Shown: positions 7,085 to 14,204 of the stretch, piece after piece | How positions within the stretch are numbered: the stretch's first letter is position 1 | Layout of the letters: each line of letters starts with the position of its first letter | Assembly (NCBI GenBank): GCA_031255615.1 | Contig: JAIRSD010000100.1 | Coordinates: 1 to 14,554, forward strand | Direction of reading: 5' to 3' | DNA: 14,554 nucleotides | Origin: Treponema sp. | GTDB taxonomy: Bacteria; Spirochaetota; Spirochaetia; Treponematales; Breznakiellaceae | Notes under the pieces: generated by a model | What the model was told of the DNA's origin: nothing | What the model saw: only the letters and a program-made list of their open reading frames with translations | Database searches by the model: none | Made by a program: the position numbers and the translations under genes

Positions 7085-8236
7085 TCAGGGGCGGTTCGGC
7101 CTCCGTTTTGTTTTTTTAAAAGCTTCGCCCGCCGGGATCAGCAGGCTGATGTTTTTCCGGGCGGCCTTAAAAAAGGCGGCGATAGTTTTTGTGATGAGTT
7201 TTTTGGTTTCCCCGTCGATGCCGCTGTAGGTCCGCACCATAAGGGAAACGCTTTTTGGCCAGTCGTTCCCCAGTTCGGGCAGGGAGTTTGCCTCCGCTGA
7301 TGCGAGGATTTCGTAAAGGGCGTCAACAAAACGCCGGCGTTTTTCGGCGTCCAGTCCGTCGATCCATTCCTGCAAGATTCGGTTTACGAAGGCCGTTTCC
7401 GGGTTTATTTCTTTCATGCGGACCACGTCGTCCCGTTTTACTTCCCAGGAAAATACGTCGTGCTGCATGAGTCCGGTCTGGCTGCTTTTGACTACGGCGT
7501 AATGTTCCGGGTGTTCAAATAACATTCCTACGATAGAGGATTGGGGGACGAAGGCCTGGATCCGGTTTTTTATTTCCAAAAATCCGGGGCTTTCGAGGAC
7601 CGCCCGGTTGAAGCCCGGCGCATCGTTGCTGTAAATATATTTGATCCGGCGGCGGATGTTTTTTTTGCAAAACGCCGCGGCGTAGATTGCCAGGTTTCCT
7701 CCTTTGGAATGTCCTCCCAGGCAGAGGGGGCCCTGGATTTTGGCGGCCATTTTTTCCAGATAGGAAACCGCCTCAAGCTGGGCGGGAATCACGTCGCTGA
7801 AGCTCATATTAAAATCTTCTTTCCAGCCCACGATGGTGTTGTCGGTGCCCCGGTAGCTGATAAGGGACATGCCTCCGCAGCCGAGGATGCAGAGGGCGGA
7901 AAATTGTTTTTCCGCGGCGGGATCTATCTGGTTAACGTATCCCCGGAGTTTCAGATCCCCGTAACGGCGGCTGGATCCCAGGGCCTCCATCAGGGCGGGG
8001 TCGTCCCGGTACACCAGGCCGTCGTCGAAGGCGGCCGGATTTTTCTTGAGGATCCTGGCGATTTTTTTCGCCGCCTCCGTAATGGTCATGTCTTCCTTTT
8101 CTTCCGCTCCGCCGACGATGTGATCGAAGGGGAAATAGGAAATGTGGGTAAGAATAATGTTATCCACCGGGTTAAAGGGGGCCTGGTGGAAATCGAGGTC
8201 CCCCCGCCATTCGATGTAGTCAAAGATTCCCGCCAT
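7085..8236 (-). CDS. DUF2974 (Mbeg1-like) alpha/beta hydrolase, putative lipase or esterase
   Basis: A 383-residue protein of the DUF2974 family, starting MAGIFDYIEWRGDLDFHQAP, the typical opening. The nucleophile elbow GGHSKGGN places the catalytic serine at S177; YRGTDNT (128-134) resembles the oxyanion segment of fungal-type lipases, and YSNDAPGFN probably supplies the acid. No signal peptide or membrane segment is visible, so it is likely cytoplasmic. The substrate is unknown; an acyl ester is expected from the fold. The start at 8236 is supported by the family N-terminus and by a good extended -10 (TGCTATACT) ending 6 bases before it; an upstream in-frame ATG at 8377 would read through modular repeat copy E. 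The very basic C-terminus (KKTKRRPNRP) is unusual. It is convergent with thrC and divergent from polB. Confidence 0.88.
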   Translation of the reverse strand: MAGIFDYIEWRGDLDFHQAPFNPVDNIILTHISYFPFDHIVGGAEEKEDMTITEAAKKIARILKKNPAAFDDGLVYRDDPALMEALGSSRRYGDLKLRGYVNQIDPAAEKQFSALCILGCGGMSLISYRGTDNTIVGWKEDFNMSFSDVIPAQLEAVSYLEKMAAKIQGPLCLGGHSKGGNLAIYAAAFCKKNIRRRIKYIYSNDAPGFNRAVLESPGFLEIKNRIQAFVPQSSIVGMLFEHPEHYAVVKSSQTGLMQHDVFSWEVKRDDVVRMKEINPETAFVNRILQEWIDGLDAEKRRRFVDALYEILASAEANSLPELGNDWPKSVSLMVRTYSGIDGETKKLITKTIAAFFKAARKNISLLIPAGEAFKKTKRRPNRP

Positions 8237-8242
8237 GCGCCA

Positions 8243-8273
8243 AGTATAGCATGCCGCCGCCCGGCCTTCGCAA
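8243..8273 (-). promoter_or_regulatory. Candidate hydrolase promoter, leaderless geometry
   Basis: On the minus strand: TTGCGA (8273-8268), a 19-base spacer, then extended -10 TGC-TATACT (hexamer 8248-8243), then six bases TGGCGC and the ATG at 8236. Transcription would start on the A of the ATG. No SD sequence fits in the space, so translation from a leaderless mRNA is the simplest reading. Confidence 0.5.
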
Positions 8274-8284
8274 GATGATTGCGG

Positions 8285-8408
8285 CGGGACGGCCCGGCGG
8301 CCAGCCGGAGCGGGACGGAGCGGAGCAGCCCCGGCAACCGGAGGCTGCCCTGGCGGCCCGGTGTTTCGCGGGGGCAAAAAATGCGCCCGATATGCCTTCG
8401 ATACGCGG
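8285..8408 (+). repeat. Modular hairpin repeat, degenerate copy E
   Basis: Contains GCGGAGCAGCCCC, then GCCCTGG and GGCCCGG, followed by GCAAAAAATGCGCCCGATAT and CTTCGATACGCGG. This parallels copy C (GGAGCAGCC, GCCCTGG, AGCCCGG, GCAAAAAATGCGCCCAACAT, ATTCGATATACGG) in the same order. The hairpin arms are eroded (GTTTCGC against GCAAAAA). It lies between the divergent starts of the hydrolase and polB, so coding calls extended into it on either strand are unlikely to be real. Confidence 0.65.
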
Positions 8409-8449
8409 CATACCCCGATGTCCGGCGTTTTCTAAAGTGAAAATTGCGG

Positions 8450-8455
8450 TAGAAT
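8450..8455 (+). promoter_or_regulatory. Candidate -10 element for polB
   Basis: TAGAAT (8450-8455) is followed after six bases by ATGATG at 8462. The -35 is poor (T-rich GTTTTC near 8427). The 8462 ATG opens only an 8-codon frame (MMPAGGVP, stop at 8486-8488), five bases before the TTG at 8494 that I take as the polB start. This fits a minimal leader peptide with re-initiation, or it is coincidence. Confidence 0.3.
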
Positions 8456-8493
8456 ATCCCCATGATGCCGGCGGGTGGAGTTCCCTGAACGTT

Positions 8494-11244
8494 TTGGACG
8501 ATTCCTTTTTCCGGGGATTCCTGGTTCATGCCTATGCCCAATTCGGTCCGCCGCCTGCCGGAAGGGGGGGCGCTTCGCGGAGCCCCCGGCAATGCGCCGG
8601 AAGCAGGGGGCGGATCTTCCTGGTGGGACGGCTGGAGGACGGCCGTTCTTTCGCCGCCGCCCAGGGCCTTCTCCACGCGGGTTTCCATATCGCCAGGGGG
8701 GATCTGGGCCGCTGCGGGGCCCTGCTGCGATCCTTCTCTTGCTGGGTTCTGGATCCCCGGCTGGAATCCTTTTCCGGGAGGGAGGATCTGGTTTTCCTGG
8801 ACTTTGATTCCCTGGCGGAACGGGGCAGGGCCCTCAAGATCCTTGCCGGCGGCGGTATTCAGAGTCCCGACGCCGCGGAAAAACCGGTGGAAACCTTTCT
8901 GATGGAAAGGCAGATCCGCGGCTGGATGGAGATTCGGGGGGCCTGCCGTCCGGGGCGGCATGTGGATCTGGTCTTCGCCGATCCGGAAATCAGGGCCCCC
9001 GCGCCGGGTCCGGGGGGCCCGCCGGCCCCGCTGCGGGTCGCTTCCATAGACATCGAGACCGATACCAAGGGGTCGGGGGCGGTCTTGGCCGTGGGCACGG
9101 CCTGGACCAGCGGGCTTGCATCCGATTCCGGCGGCCCCGCATCCGATGCTGGTCCGGCGAATCCCCGGCAGGGCCGCCTGGTGCGGGTCCTGGGATCCCC
9201 CAGACCGGTGTCCGGCGAGATTATCTTTCACAGCGGCGAGGCGGACCTGCTCCGTTCTTTCCTCGCCGACATCCGCCGCATCGATCCCGACGTGCTGACG
9301 GGCTGGAATTTTCTCGATTTCGATTTTAAACAGATCGCCCTGCGCTGCGCCTATCACCGCATACCCCTGCTTCTGGGACGCAGCGGCGATGAGGAGGCCG
9401 CCTACTTTCCCCCCGGCGGCAGGGGGGATTACCGGGGCCGGGGGAATTCCGCCGCCGCCCTGGTTCCCGGCAGGCAGGTGCTGGACGCCCTCCGGGTTTT
9501 CCGGGCCGGGGGCCGGGGTTTTCTGGCCGCCGAAGACGGCCCTTCCTACCGGGGCGGCTTCTCCCTGGAGGCGGTTTCCCGCCGGGTTTTGGGGGAGGGG
9601 AAGCTCGTAGGCTCTCACGGGGAGGAAAAGTTGGCGGAGCTGGAAAAGCTCTACGCCGAGGATCCCCTCCGGTTCGGGGAATACTGCCTTCAGGACGCGG
9701 AACTGGTGCTGCGGATTCTCGATACCACCGGACTTTTCCGCCTTACGGTGGAGCGGGCCGGCCTGACGGCGGTGAGCCTGGACAAGGCCTGGACCAGCGT
9801 GGTCAGCTTCGAGCGAATCTACGGCATGGAACTGCGGCGTCTGGGGATCGCCCCTCCCTTCCCGGATCCGGGGCGGGATGTGTCGGGGGCCGCCGGCGGG
9901 ACGGTGCTGAACAGCCTGCCGGGCCTCTTCAACAATATCGCGGTCTTCGATTTCCGCAGCCTTTACCCCACGATCATGCGGACCTTTAACATCGACCCCC
10001 TCCGCCACAGCCGGGCCGGCTCGGCGGCGGATCCCATCGCCGCCCCCAACGGGGCCGCCTTTTCCCGGGAGCCGGGCCCCCTGCCCGGCCTTATCGCCGG
10101 GTACTTCGCCGAGCGCGGAAACGCCATCGCCCAGGGAAACGAGACTGCCGCCCAGGTCTACAAGATTCTGATGAACAGCTTTTATGGAGTCCTGGGGACC
10201 TCCTCCTGCCGTTACGGCCGCAGCGAGCTGGCGGGGGCCATTACCTCCTTTGCGAAAAAGTGGCTTTATTTTTCCCGGGATTGGTTCCAGGATCGGGGCT
10301 ACCGGGTGCTCTACGGGGATACGGATTCTCTTTTTGTGGAAACCGGCCTGGGGGACGAGGCGGGCTGGGAAGAATTCAACCGCCTCTGCGGGGAACTGGC
10401 GGCGGAGCTGAACCGGGACCTGGGGGATAAGATCCGCCGGGAGTACCGCTGCCAATCCTTCATTGAACTGCGCTTCGAAAAGGCCTACCGCCGCCTCCTG
10501 CTGCCCCCCCTGCGGGGCAGGGCGGTGGAGGACGATCCCCCCGGCGGCGGCTTTTCCGATGAGGAGTCCGGCAAGGAGCCGCCCGGTGGAAGGGAGACCG
10601 CCTTTCGGGAAAGCTCCCTCCCGCGGGGCAGGGCGAAGGGCTACGGAGGCTACCTTATCCCCGCCGGAAACGCCCGGGGCGAGATCGTGGAGGTGAAGGG
10701 CATGGAGGCGGTACGGAGCGATGTGACCGCCCTCGCCCGGCGGGTGCAGGTGGAACTCCTGGAACTGGTCTTCTCCGGCGGCGGGGAGGAGGATTTCCGC
10801 CGTAAAGTCCTGGCCGCTCTGGCGGATCTTGACGCGGGGAAACTTGACGACGAACTGGTGTACCGGAAACGCCTGTCCCGGCCTCCGGAAAGCTACACCG
10901 CCTCCACTCCGCCCCAGGTAAAGGCCGCCCGCATTCTGGGCTGGAAAGGACGGCGAGGCACGGTCGAGTATGTGTGGACCAGCGCCGGCGCGGAGCCCCT
11001 GTCCCTGCCCCACCACCCCCTGGATTACCGCCACTACGCCCAGGCCCAGGTGCTGCCCGTGGCGAAATCCATCGCCGCCGCCGCCGGGTGGAGCATCGAC
11101 GACCTGTTCCCCCCCAAAGGAGAGGCCCGCCGGAAACAGCGGCAGCCCGGCCAGCCGGAACTGGAATTCGGGACCCCATCCCCCCCGCCGCGCGGCAGCG
11201 GCCTCGAATCCCCGGAGAAACCGGAGCGCGGTTTGGGAGCATGA
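8494..11244 (+). CDS. polB: DNA polymerase II (family B DNA polymerase)
   Basis: Pol II is a proofreading polymerase used in repair and translesion synthesis. All catalytic motifs are present (numbered from TTG 8494): Exo I DIETD (D186, E188), Exo II LTGWNFLDFDF, Exo III YCLQDAE; Pol motif A FDFRSLYP (D486), motif B KILMNSFYG (K557), motif C YGDTDS (D609, D611). The thumb region, with KLDDELVYRKRLSRP, APPQVKAAR-like and LDYRHYAQAQVLPVA segments, matches E. coli Pol II closely. QPELEF (887-892) fits the QxxLxF sliding-clamp motif, with 24 more residues after it. At 916 residues it exceeds E. coli Pol II (783), partly from a low-complexity insert near 10530-10620. The start is uncertain: TTG 8494 has GGTGGAG 13 bases upstream; GTG 8437 and ATG 8392 are alternatives, and 8251 would enter repeat copy E. 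Confidence 0.93.
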   Translation: MDDSFFRGFLVHAYAQFGPPPAGRGGASRSPRQCAGSRGRIFLVGRLEDGRSFAAAQGLLHAGFHIARGDLGRCGALLRSFSCWVLDPRLESFSGREDLVFLDFDSLAERGRALKILAGGGIQSPDAAEKPVETFLMERQIRGWMEIRGACRPGRHVDLVFADPEIRAPAPGPGGPPAPLRVASIDIETDTKGSGAVLAVGTAWTSGLASDSGGPASDAGPANPRQGRLVRVLGSPRPVSGEIIFHSGEADLLRSFLADIRRIDPDVLTGWNFLDFDFKQIALRCAYHRIPLLLGRSGDEEAAYFPPGGRGDYRGRGNSAAALVPGRQVLDALRVFRAGGRGFLAAEDGPSYRGGFSLEAVSRRVLGEGKLVGSHGEEKLAELEKLYAEDPLRFGEYCLQDAELVLRILDTTGLFRLTVERAGLTAVSLDKAWTSVVSFERIYGMELRRLGIAPPFPDPGRDVSGAAGGTVLNSLPGLFNNIAVFDFRSLYPTIMRTFNIDPLRHSRAGSAADPIAAPNGAAFSREPGPLPGLIAGYFAERGNAIAQGNETAAQVYKILMNSFYGVLGTSSCRYGRSELAGAITSFAKKWLYFSRDWFQDRGYRVLYGDTDSLFVETGLGDEAGWEEFNRLCGELAAELNRDLGDKIRREYRCQSFIELRFEKAYRRLLLPPLRGRAVEDDPPGGGFSDEESGKEPPGGRETAFRESSLPRGRAKGYGGYLIPAGNARGEIVEVKGMEAVRSDVTALARRVQVELLELVFSGGGEEDFRRKVLAALADLDAGKLDDELVYRKRLSRPPESYTASTPPQVKAARILGWKGRRGTVEYVWTSAGAEPLSLPHHPLDYRHYAQAQVLPVAKSIAAAAGWSIDDLFPPKGEARRKQRQPGQPELEFGTPSPPPRGSGLESPEKPERGLGA

Positions 11245-11262
11245 CGCCCCGTCTGTCCATCT

Positions 11263-11362
11263 GTATGTTGGGCGCATCCCCGGCTCCGCCGGGGACCGGG
11301 CTATCCGCTCCAATTCCTCAACCCCCGCGGGGTTGAGGAATTCCGCTTCTATCCCTTGCGCG
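11263..11362 (-). repeat. Modular hairpin repeat, copy B (inverted)
   Basis: Read on the minus strand: CCGCGCAAGGGATAGAAGCGG, split here as CCGCGCAAGG then GATAGAAGCGG; hairpin 1 with 14-bp arms (plus-strand AATTCCTCAACCCC 11312-11325 and GGGGTTGAGGAATT 11329-11342); GAGCGGATAGCCCGG; hairpin 2 with 8-bp arms (11277-11284 and 11288-11295, loop GGA on this strand); TGCGCCCAACATACAG. The flanks match copy A, while both stems are unrelated in sequence to copy A and still pair perfectly. Confidence 0.8.
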
Positions 11363-11391
11363 GTAAAGGGCTGCGCGGATTTTCGGCTTAT

Positions 11392-11414
11392 GGGTTTTTG
11401 CGGGGCAAAAACCC
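11392..11414. repeat. 10-bp hairpin with GGG loop
   Basis: GGGTTTTTGC (11392-11401), GGG and GCAAAAACCC (11405-11414). The arms resemble those in slot 1 of modular copy A (CAAAAACCC), suggesting shared building blocks between repeats. Confidence 0.7.
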
Positions 11415-11567
11415 CGCGCCCCCGTCTCCGCCGGCCTCCCTGCCGGCAGACGGCCTCGCGGCGGCCCGTCCCGCGGGGGAGGGGGGCGGCGTGTATGCCG
11501 CATATATGCCGGCCCCCCGCCGCGTCCGCGGCAGCCGGGAGTGTGTGCATAGTTCCGGGAGGATTCT

Positions 11568-11594
11568 GCGTTTTGGCGCAGGGCGCCAAAACGC
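11568..11594. repeat. 12-bp hairpin with AGG loop
   Basis: GCGTTTTGGCGC (11568-11579), AGG (11580-11582) and GCGCCAAAACGC (11583-11594). The downstream TCGTTTTAAAAAAAG on the plus strand gives a short T-run 3 bases later, so it could also terminate transcription coming from polB. Confidence 0.7.
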
Positions 11595-11609
11595 TCGTTT
11601 TAAAAAAAG

Positions 11610-11615
11610 TATAAT
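11610..11615 (+). promoter_or_regulatory. Consensus -10 hexamer TATAAT, orphan
   Basis: A perfect TATAAT follows an A-rich stretch (TTTTAAAAAAAG). No good -35 is found 16-18 bases upstream. A transcript starting near 11622 would run through repeat copy C and reach the chemoreceptor after about 370 bases. It may be chance, a long-leader promoter, or the promoter of an RNA from the repeat. Confidence 0.25.
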
Positions 11616-11628
11616 TACGGCGGCGTTC

Positions 11629-11760
11629 GCGCAAGGGATAGGAAGGGTGCGGAGCAGCCACGCCGCAGGCGGGGCCGGAGCGCAGCGGAGCCCTGGATAG
11701 CCCGGTTTTTTGCGGCAGCAAAAAATGCGCCCAACATACATTCGATATACGGACTTATAC
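11629..11760 (+). repeat. Modular hairpin repeat, copy C
   Basis: Begins GCGCAAGGGATAGGAAGGG, has a GC-rich slot 1 (11645-11695) with two GCGGAGC units, then GGATAGCCCGG, hairpin 2 (TTTTTTGC 11706-11713, GGCA, GCAAAAAA 11718-11725), TGCGCCCAACATACATTCGA and TATACGG. Compared with copies A and B, the flanks are conserved and the slot 1 content is replaced by a longer GC-rich block like the one in copy E. Confidence 0.75.
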
Positions 11761-11990
11761 GGATTTCCAAACCGCGGATCGCCGGACCCTCGCCCTTTCA
11801 AATGAAATATGGTATTATCGTTCCGCAGACATTGTGCGTCCCGGGTTCCCGGACGGGTGCAGGCCCGGTTTTTTGTATCTTTTATGATCAACCGGATGTT
11901 AGGAACAGTGTTGTTTGGAAACCGCGGCTTCCGCGCAACAACTGCGTAAGAACGATTTCGGGCAGATTGCTTTATTCCATGAGGTGTACG

Positions 11991-13889
11991 ATGGCCAATA
12001 AAAAAACGGTTTTTTTTCTTATTCTTGCTTTGGGTGCGCTGGCCGCTGTCATATTCGATTTTTTCGGGCTTCTTTTTTTTCGGGCCAGTTCCCTTCCCCT
12101 GCCGGAACTTCTTCTTCGGGGCGGCCTTTTTGTTCTTGTGTACCTTATTCTTTATGCTGTCGTCCAGGGCCAAAGCGCGGAATTTTTTGATTCCCCGTAT
12201 CTGGCGGCCCTGAAGGCGGGAACAGGGGACGCGGTGAAAAAAGAGGACGAGGAAGCGTATCATCACGGTCTGGAAAAAATGGGGTCCATCCCCATCAAGA
12301 CGATTGCCATCCATGTTCTGTTTCAGCTCGCCCTGGCGGGAGCCATGGTTTTTTCCGGGAATTTTCTGGGGATAGACCGGAATATCGGGACCCTCATATT
12401 TCTCTACATGCTTTCCCTGGGCATGCTGGCGGGGACCTTTGTGTATGTTATGACCGACAGTCTGGTTTCCAGGACTCTTATTTCCCGCAATTTTGTCCGC
12501 TATCCCCGGAGTCTGCGGGAAGGCCGGCAGAGTCTTAAGGTGTTTATTATTCCCATAGCGGTTGCCCTGATTTCCATTGTCTTTACCGCCTCGACAATAA
12601 TGCTGGAACTAAACCGCTCCGGCGGAAACAGCCTGAATATGGCGGAAAAGGGATGGATCCCCATCTTCAGCGTGCAGGGGTTCTTCTTCATCTGCGTATT
12701 TATCCTGGCTTTTATCCTGAAAAAGAATACCGGCATCCCCTATGATTCGGTAATTTTGCAGTTGGAAAACCTTTCTTCCGAGCAAAAGGATCTTACCCGC
12801 CGCGTCTCGATCTGTTCGGTGGATGAGTTGGGAACCCTGGCGGGTATGATAAACAGTTTTTGCGAAACCATGAGCCTGAATATAGGGGAAATTAAGGAGG
12901 AAGATGAGGAGCTTGCGGAGGCCGGGGGAAAACTCCAGGATAACGCCGCGGCCATGGCTTCTTCTTTGGAGCAAATATCGGGAACCGCCGCGCAGGTCCG
13001 CGGCAAGACGGAAGAACAGTTTCGTTCCGTGTCCGCTTCGGTCGCGGCGGTAAATCAAATCATCAGGAACATCGAATCTTTGGAGTCCTCAATAAACACC
13101 CAGGCTTCCAGCATGGGCGCCGCCTCCGCCGCGGTAGAGGGGATGTTGGGAAACATCGGTTCCATCAATATAATGACGGAGAAAATGGTAACCCAGTTCA
13201 AAGTCCTGGAGGAGGCCGCCCAGGAGGGAGGAAGAATTCAGAAGGAAAGCGGAGAGAAGATCAACGATATTGTCGCCCAGTCCCAGTCCCTGCAACGGGC
13301 GAATAAAATTATCGCCGCCATCGCCGCCCAGACCAACCTGCTGGCTATGAACGCCGCCATCGAAGCGGCCCACGCGGGGGACGCGGGACAGGGTTTCGCC
13401 GTGGTGGCCGACGAGATCCGCAAGCTGGCGGAAAATTCTTCCCGGGAGTCCCACAACATCAGCAACGAGTTAAAACAGATCGTTCAGACCATCGACCATA
13501 TAGTAAAAGGCGCCCATGCAACGGAAAACGCCTTTAGCCAGGTATCGGTGCGGATCGCCGACACCCAGAACCTCGTCTCCCAGGTGGAGGACGCCATCCG
13601 GGGGCAGAGCGAAGGGACGGATCAGGTGATGCAGTCCCTTAAGGTGATGAATGATATTACGGCGGAGGTTAAACTTGGGGCCCGGGAGATGGGCCAGGGC
13701 AGCGGGGCCTTGCTTCGGGAAGTCGATAACCTCCAGGGCAGCGCCCGGGAAATATCTTCCCGCATGGAGGCCGTGTCGGAGGAAATCGTCAAAGTCTCGG
13801 AGGGCGCCCAGGATGTCTCCGGCCTGGCCCGGACCAACCGTACTATCAGCGAAAAAATATTCGTTATTGTGGACGGATTTAAAGTCTAG
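11991..13889 (+). CDS. Methyl-accepting chemotaxis protein with six membrane segments
   Basis: A 632-residue chemoreceptor. Six hydrophobic segments fall at about 6-30, 39-58, 102-123, 131-155, 183-206 and 223-244, joined by short loops with no room for a periplasmic ligand domain; the longest loop (59-101) is acidic and polar. A HAMP-like linker follows (about 248-300, with VDELGTLAGM at 277-286), then a coiled-coil signalling domain whose tip IAAIAAQTNLLAMNAAIEAA and the following GQGFAVVADEIRKLA (441-480) bind CheA and CheW. No C-terminal CheR-docking pentapeptide is visible (it ends IVDGFKV). The start at ATG 11991 has GAGG 6 bases upstream, and the hydrophobic N-terminus follows at once; ATG 11979 and ATG 11802 are in frame, but the latter adds unlikely sequence. 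It stands alone with no che genes nearby. The ligand is unknown; the architecture suggests sensing within or at the membrane. Confidence 0.93.
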   Translation: MANKKTVFFLILALGALAAVIFDFFGLLFFRASSLPLPELLLRGGLFVLVYLILYAVVQGQSAEFFDSPYLAALKAGTGDAVKKEDEEAYHHGLEKMGSIPIKTIAIHVLFQLALAGAMVFSGNFLGIDRNIGTLIFLYMLSLGMLAGTFVYVMTDSLVSRTLISRNFVRYPRSLREGRQSLKVFIIPIAVALISIVFTASTIMLELNRSGGNSLNMAEKGWIPIFSVQGFFFICVFILAFILKKNTGIPYDSVILQLENLSSEQKDLTRRVSICSVDELGTLAGMINSFCETMSLNIGEIKEEDEELAEAGGKLQDNAAAMASSLEQISGTAAQVRGKTEEQFRSVSASVAAVNQIIRNIESLESSINTQASSMGAASAAVEGMLGNIGSINIMTEKMVTQFKVLEEAAQEGGRIQKESGEKINDIVAQSQSLQRANKIIAAIAAQTNLLAMNAAIEAAHAGDAGQGFAVVADEIRKLAENSSRESHNISNELKQIVQTIDHIVKGAHATENAFSQVSVRIADTQNLVSQVEDAIRGQSEGTDQVMQSLKVMNDITAEVKLGAREMGQGSGALLREVDNLQGSAREISSRMEAVSEEIVKVSEGAQDVSGLARTNRTISEKIFVIVDGFKV

Positions 13890-14061
13890 CCGCCCCGCCC
13901 CGGCGGTTCTATGCGGCGATTTGACGGCCCGGCCCGGACAAGAAAATGCGCGGCGCGCTGCCTGGGGATGCCGTTGTACCAGGGAACACACAACCGCCCC
14001 CGCCCCCGCGCAATCCACGGACATCAACCCCACCCCGTTAGCATGTACCGAACGCCAGAAC

Positions 14062-14082
14062 CCCCGCCGGCTTAAGGCGGGG
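14062..14082 (+). terminator. Possible terminator hairpin downstream of the chemoreceptor gene
   Basis: CCCCGCC (14062-14068) and GGCGGGG (14076-14082) flank GGCTTAA. A T5 run (14093-14097) follows only after about 10 bases, and the hairpin lies 170 bases past the stop codon, so its role is uncertain. Confidence 0.25.
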
Positions 14083-14100
14083 ATTGGAGGCATTTTTCCA

Positions 14101-14130
14101 TTCCTTCGTGTACCTTTGTGCGCCTTCGTG
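14101..14130. repeat. Three tandem decamers nnCCTTYGTG
   Basis: TTCCTTCGTG, TACCTTTGTG and CGCCTTCGTG in direct succession, then GTTAAAATTC. On the minus strand this reads as CACGAAGG-type units after TTAAC. From memory, similar CACGAAGG decamer runs occur as dispersed intergenic repeats in several bacterial phyla; this is not verified here. Confidence 0.6.
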
Positions 14131-14204
14131 GTTAAAATTCTTATTCCCGGTTTTTTTCGCTTATCCGGTGATTTAGGATAATCAAGGTCCTGGTATACAA
14201 TAGC

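Larger units (their letters stand above)
11245..11990. other. Repeat-rich intergenic region, polB to chemoreceptor
   Basis: No convincing gene in these 746 bases. The region holds modular repeat copy B (minus, 11263-11362), a hairpin at 11392-11414, a 12-bp hairpin at 11568-11594, a perfect TATAAT at 11610-11615, modular copy C (11629-11760) and a small hairpin CGCGG-CTT-CCGCG at 11923-11935 within outer arms GTTGTT/AACAAC (11910-11942), just ahead of the chemoreceptor. The stretch 11415-11560 is very GC-rich with many short self-complementary blocks; I cannot resolve it further. Confidence 0.65.

Noticed and set aside
8086..11721. A 1211-codon open frame on the minus strand opposite polB
   Set aside because: It is antisense to a complete Pol II with all catalytic motifs, runs through three repeats and into the hydrolase, and its translation is Pro/Gly/Arg-rich without family motifs. 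High GC at third positions keeps it open.
11802..11990. Earlier start for the chemoreceptor at ATG 11802
   Set aside because: The added 63 residues are not conserved-looking, and GAGG sits 6 bases before ATG 11991, where the first membrane helix follows at once.
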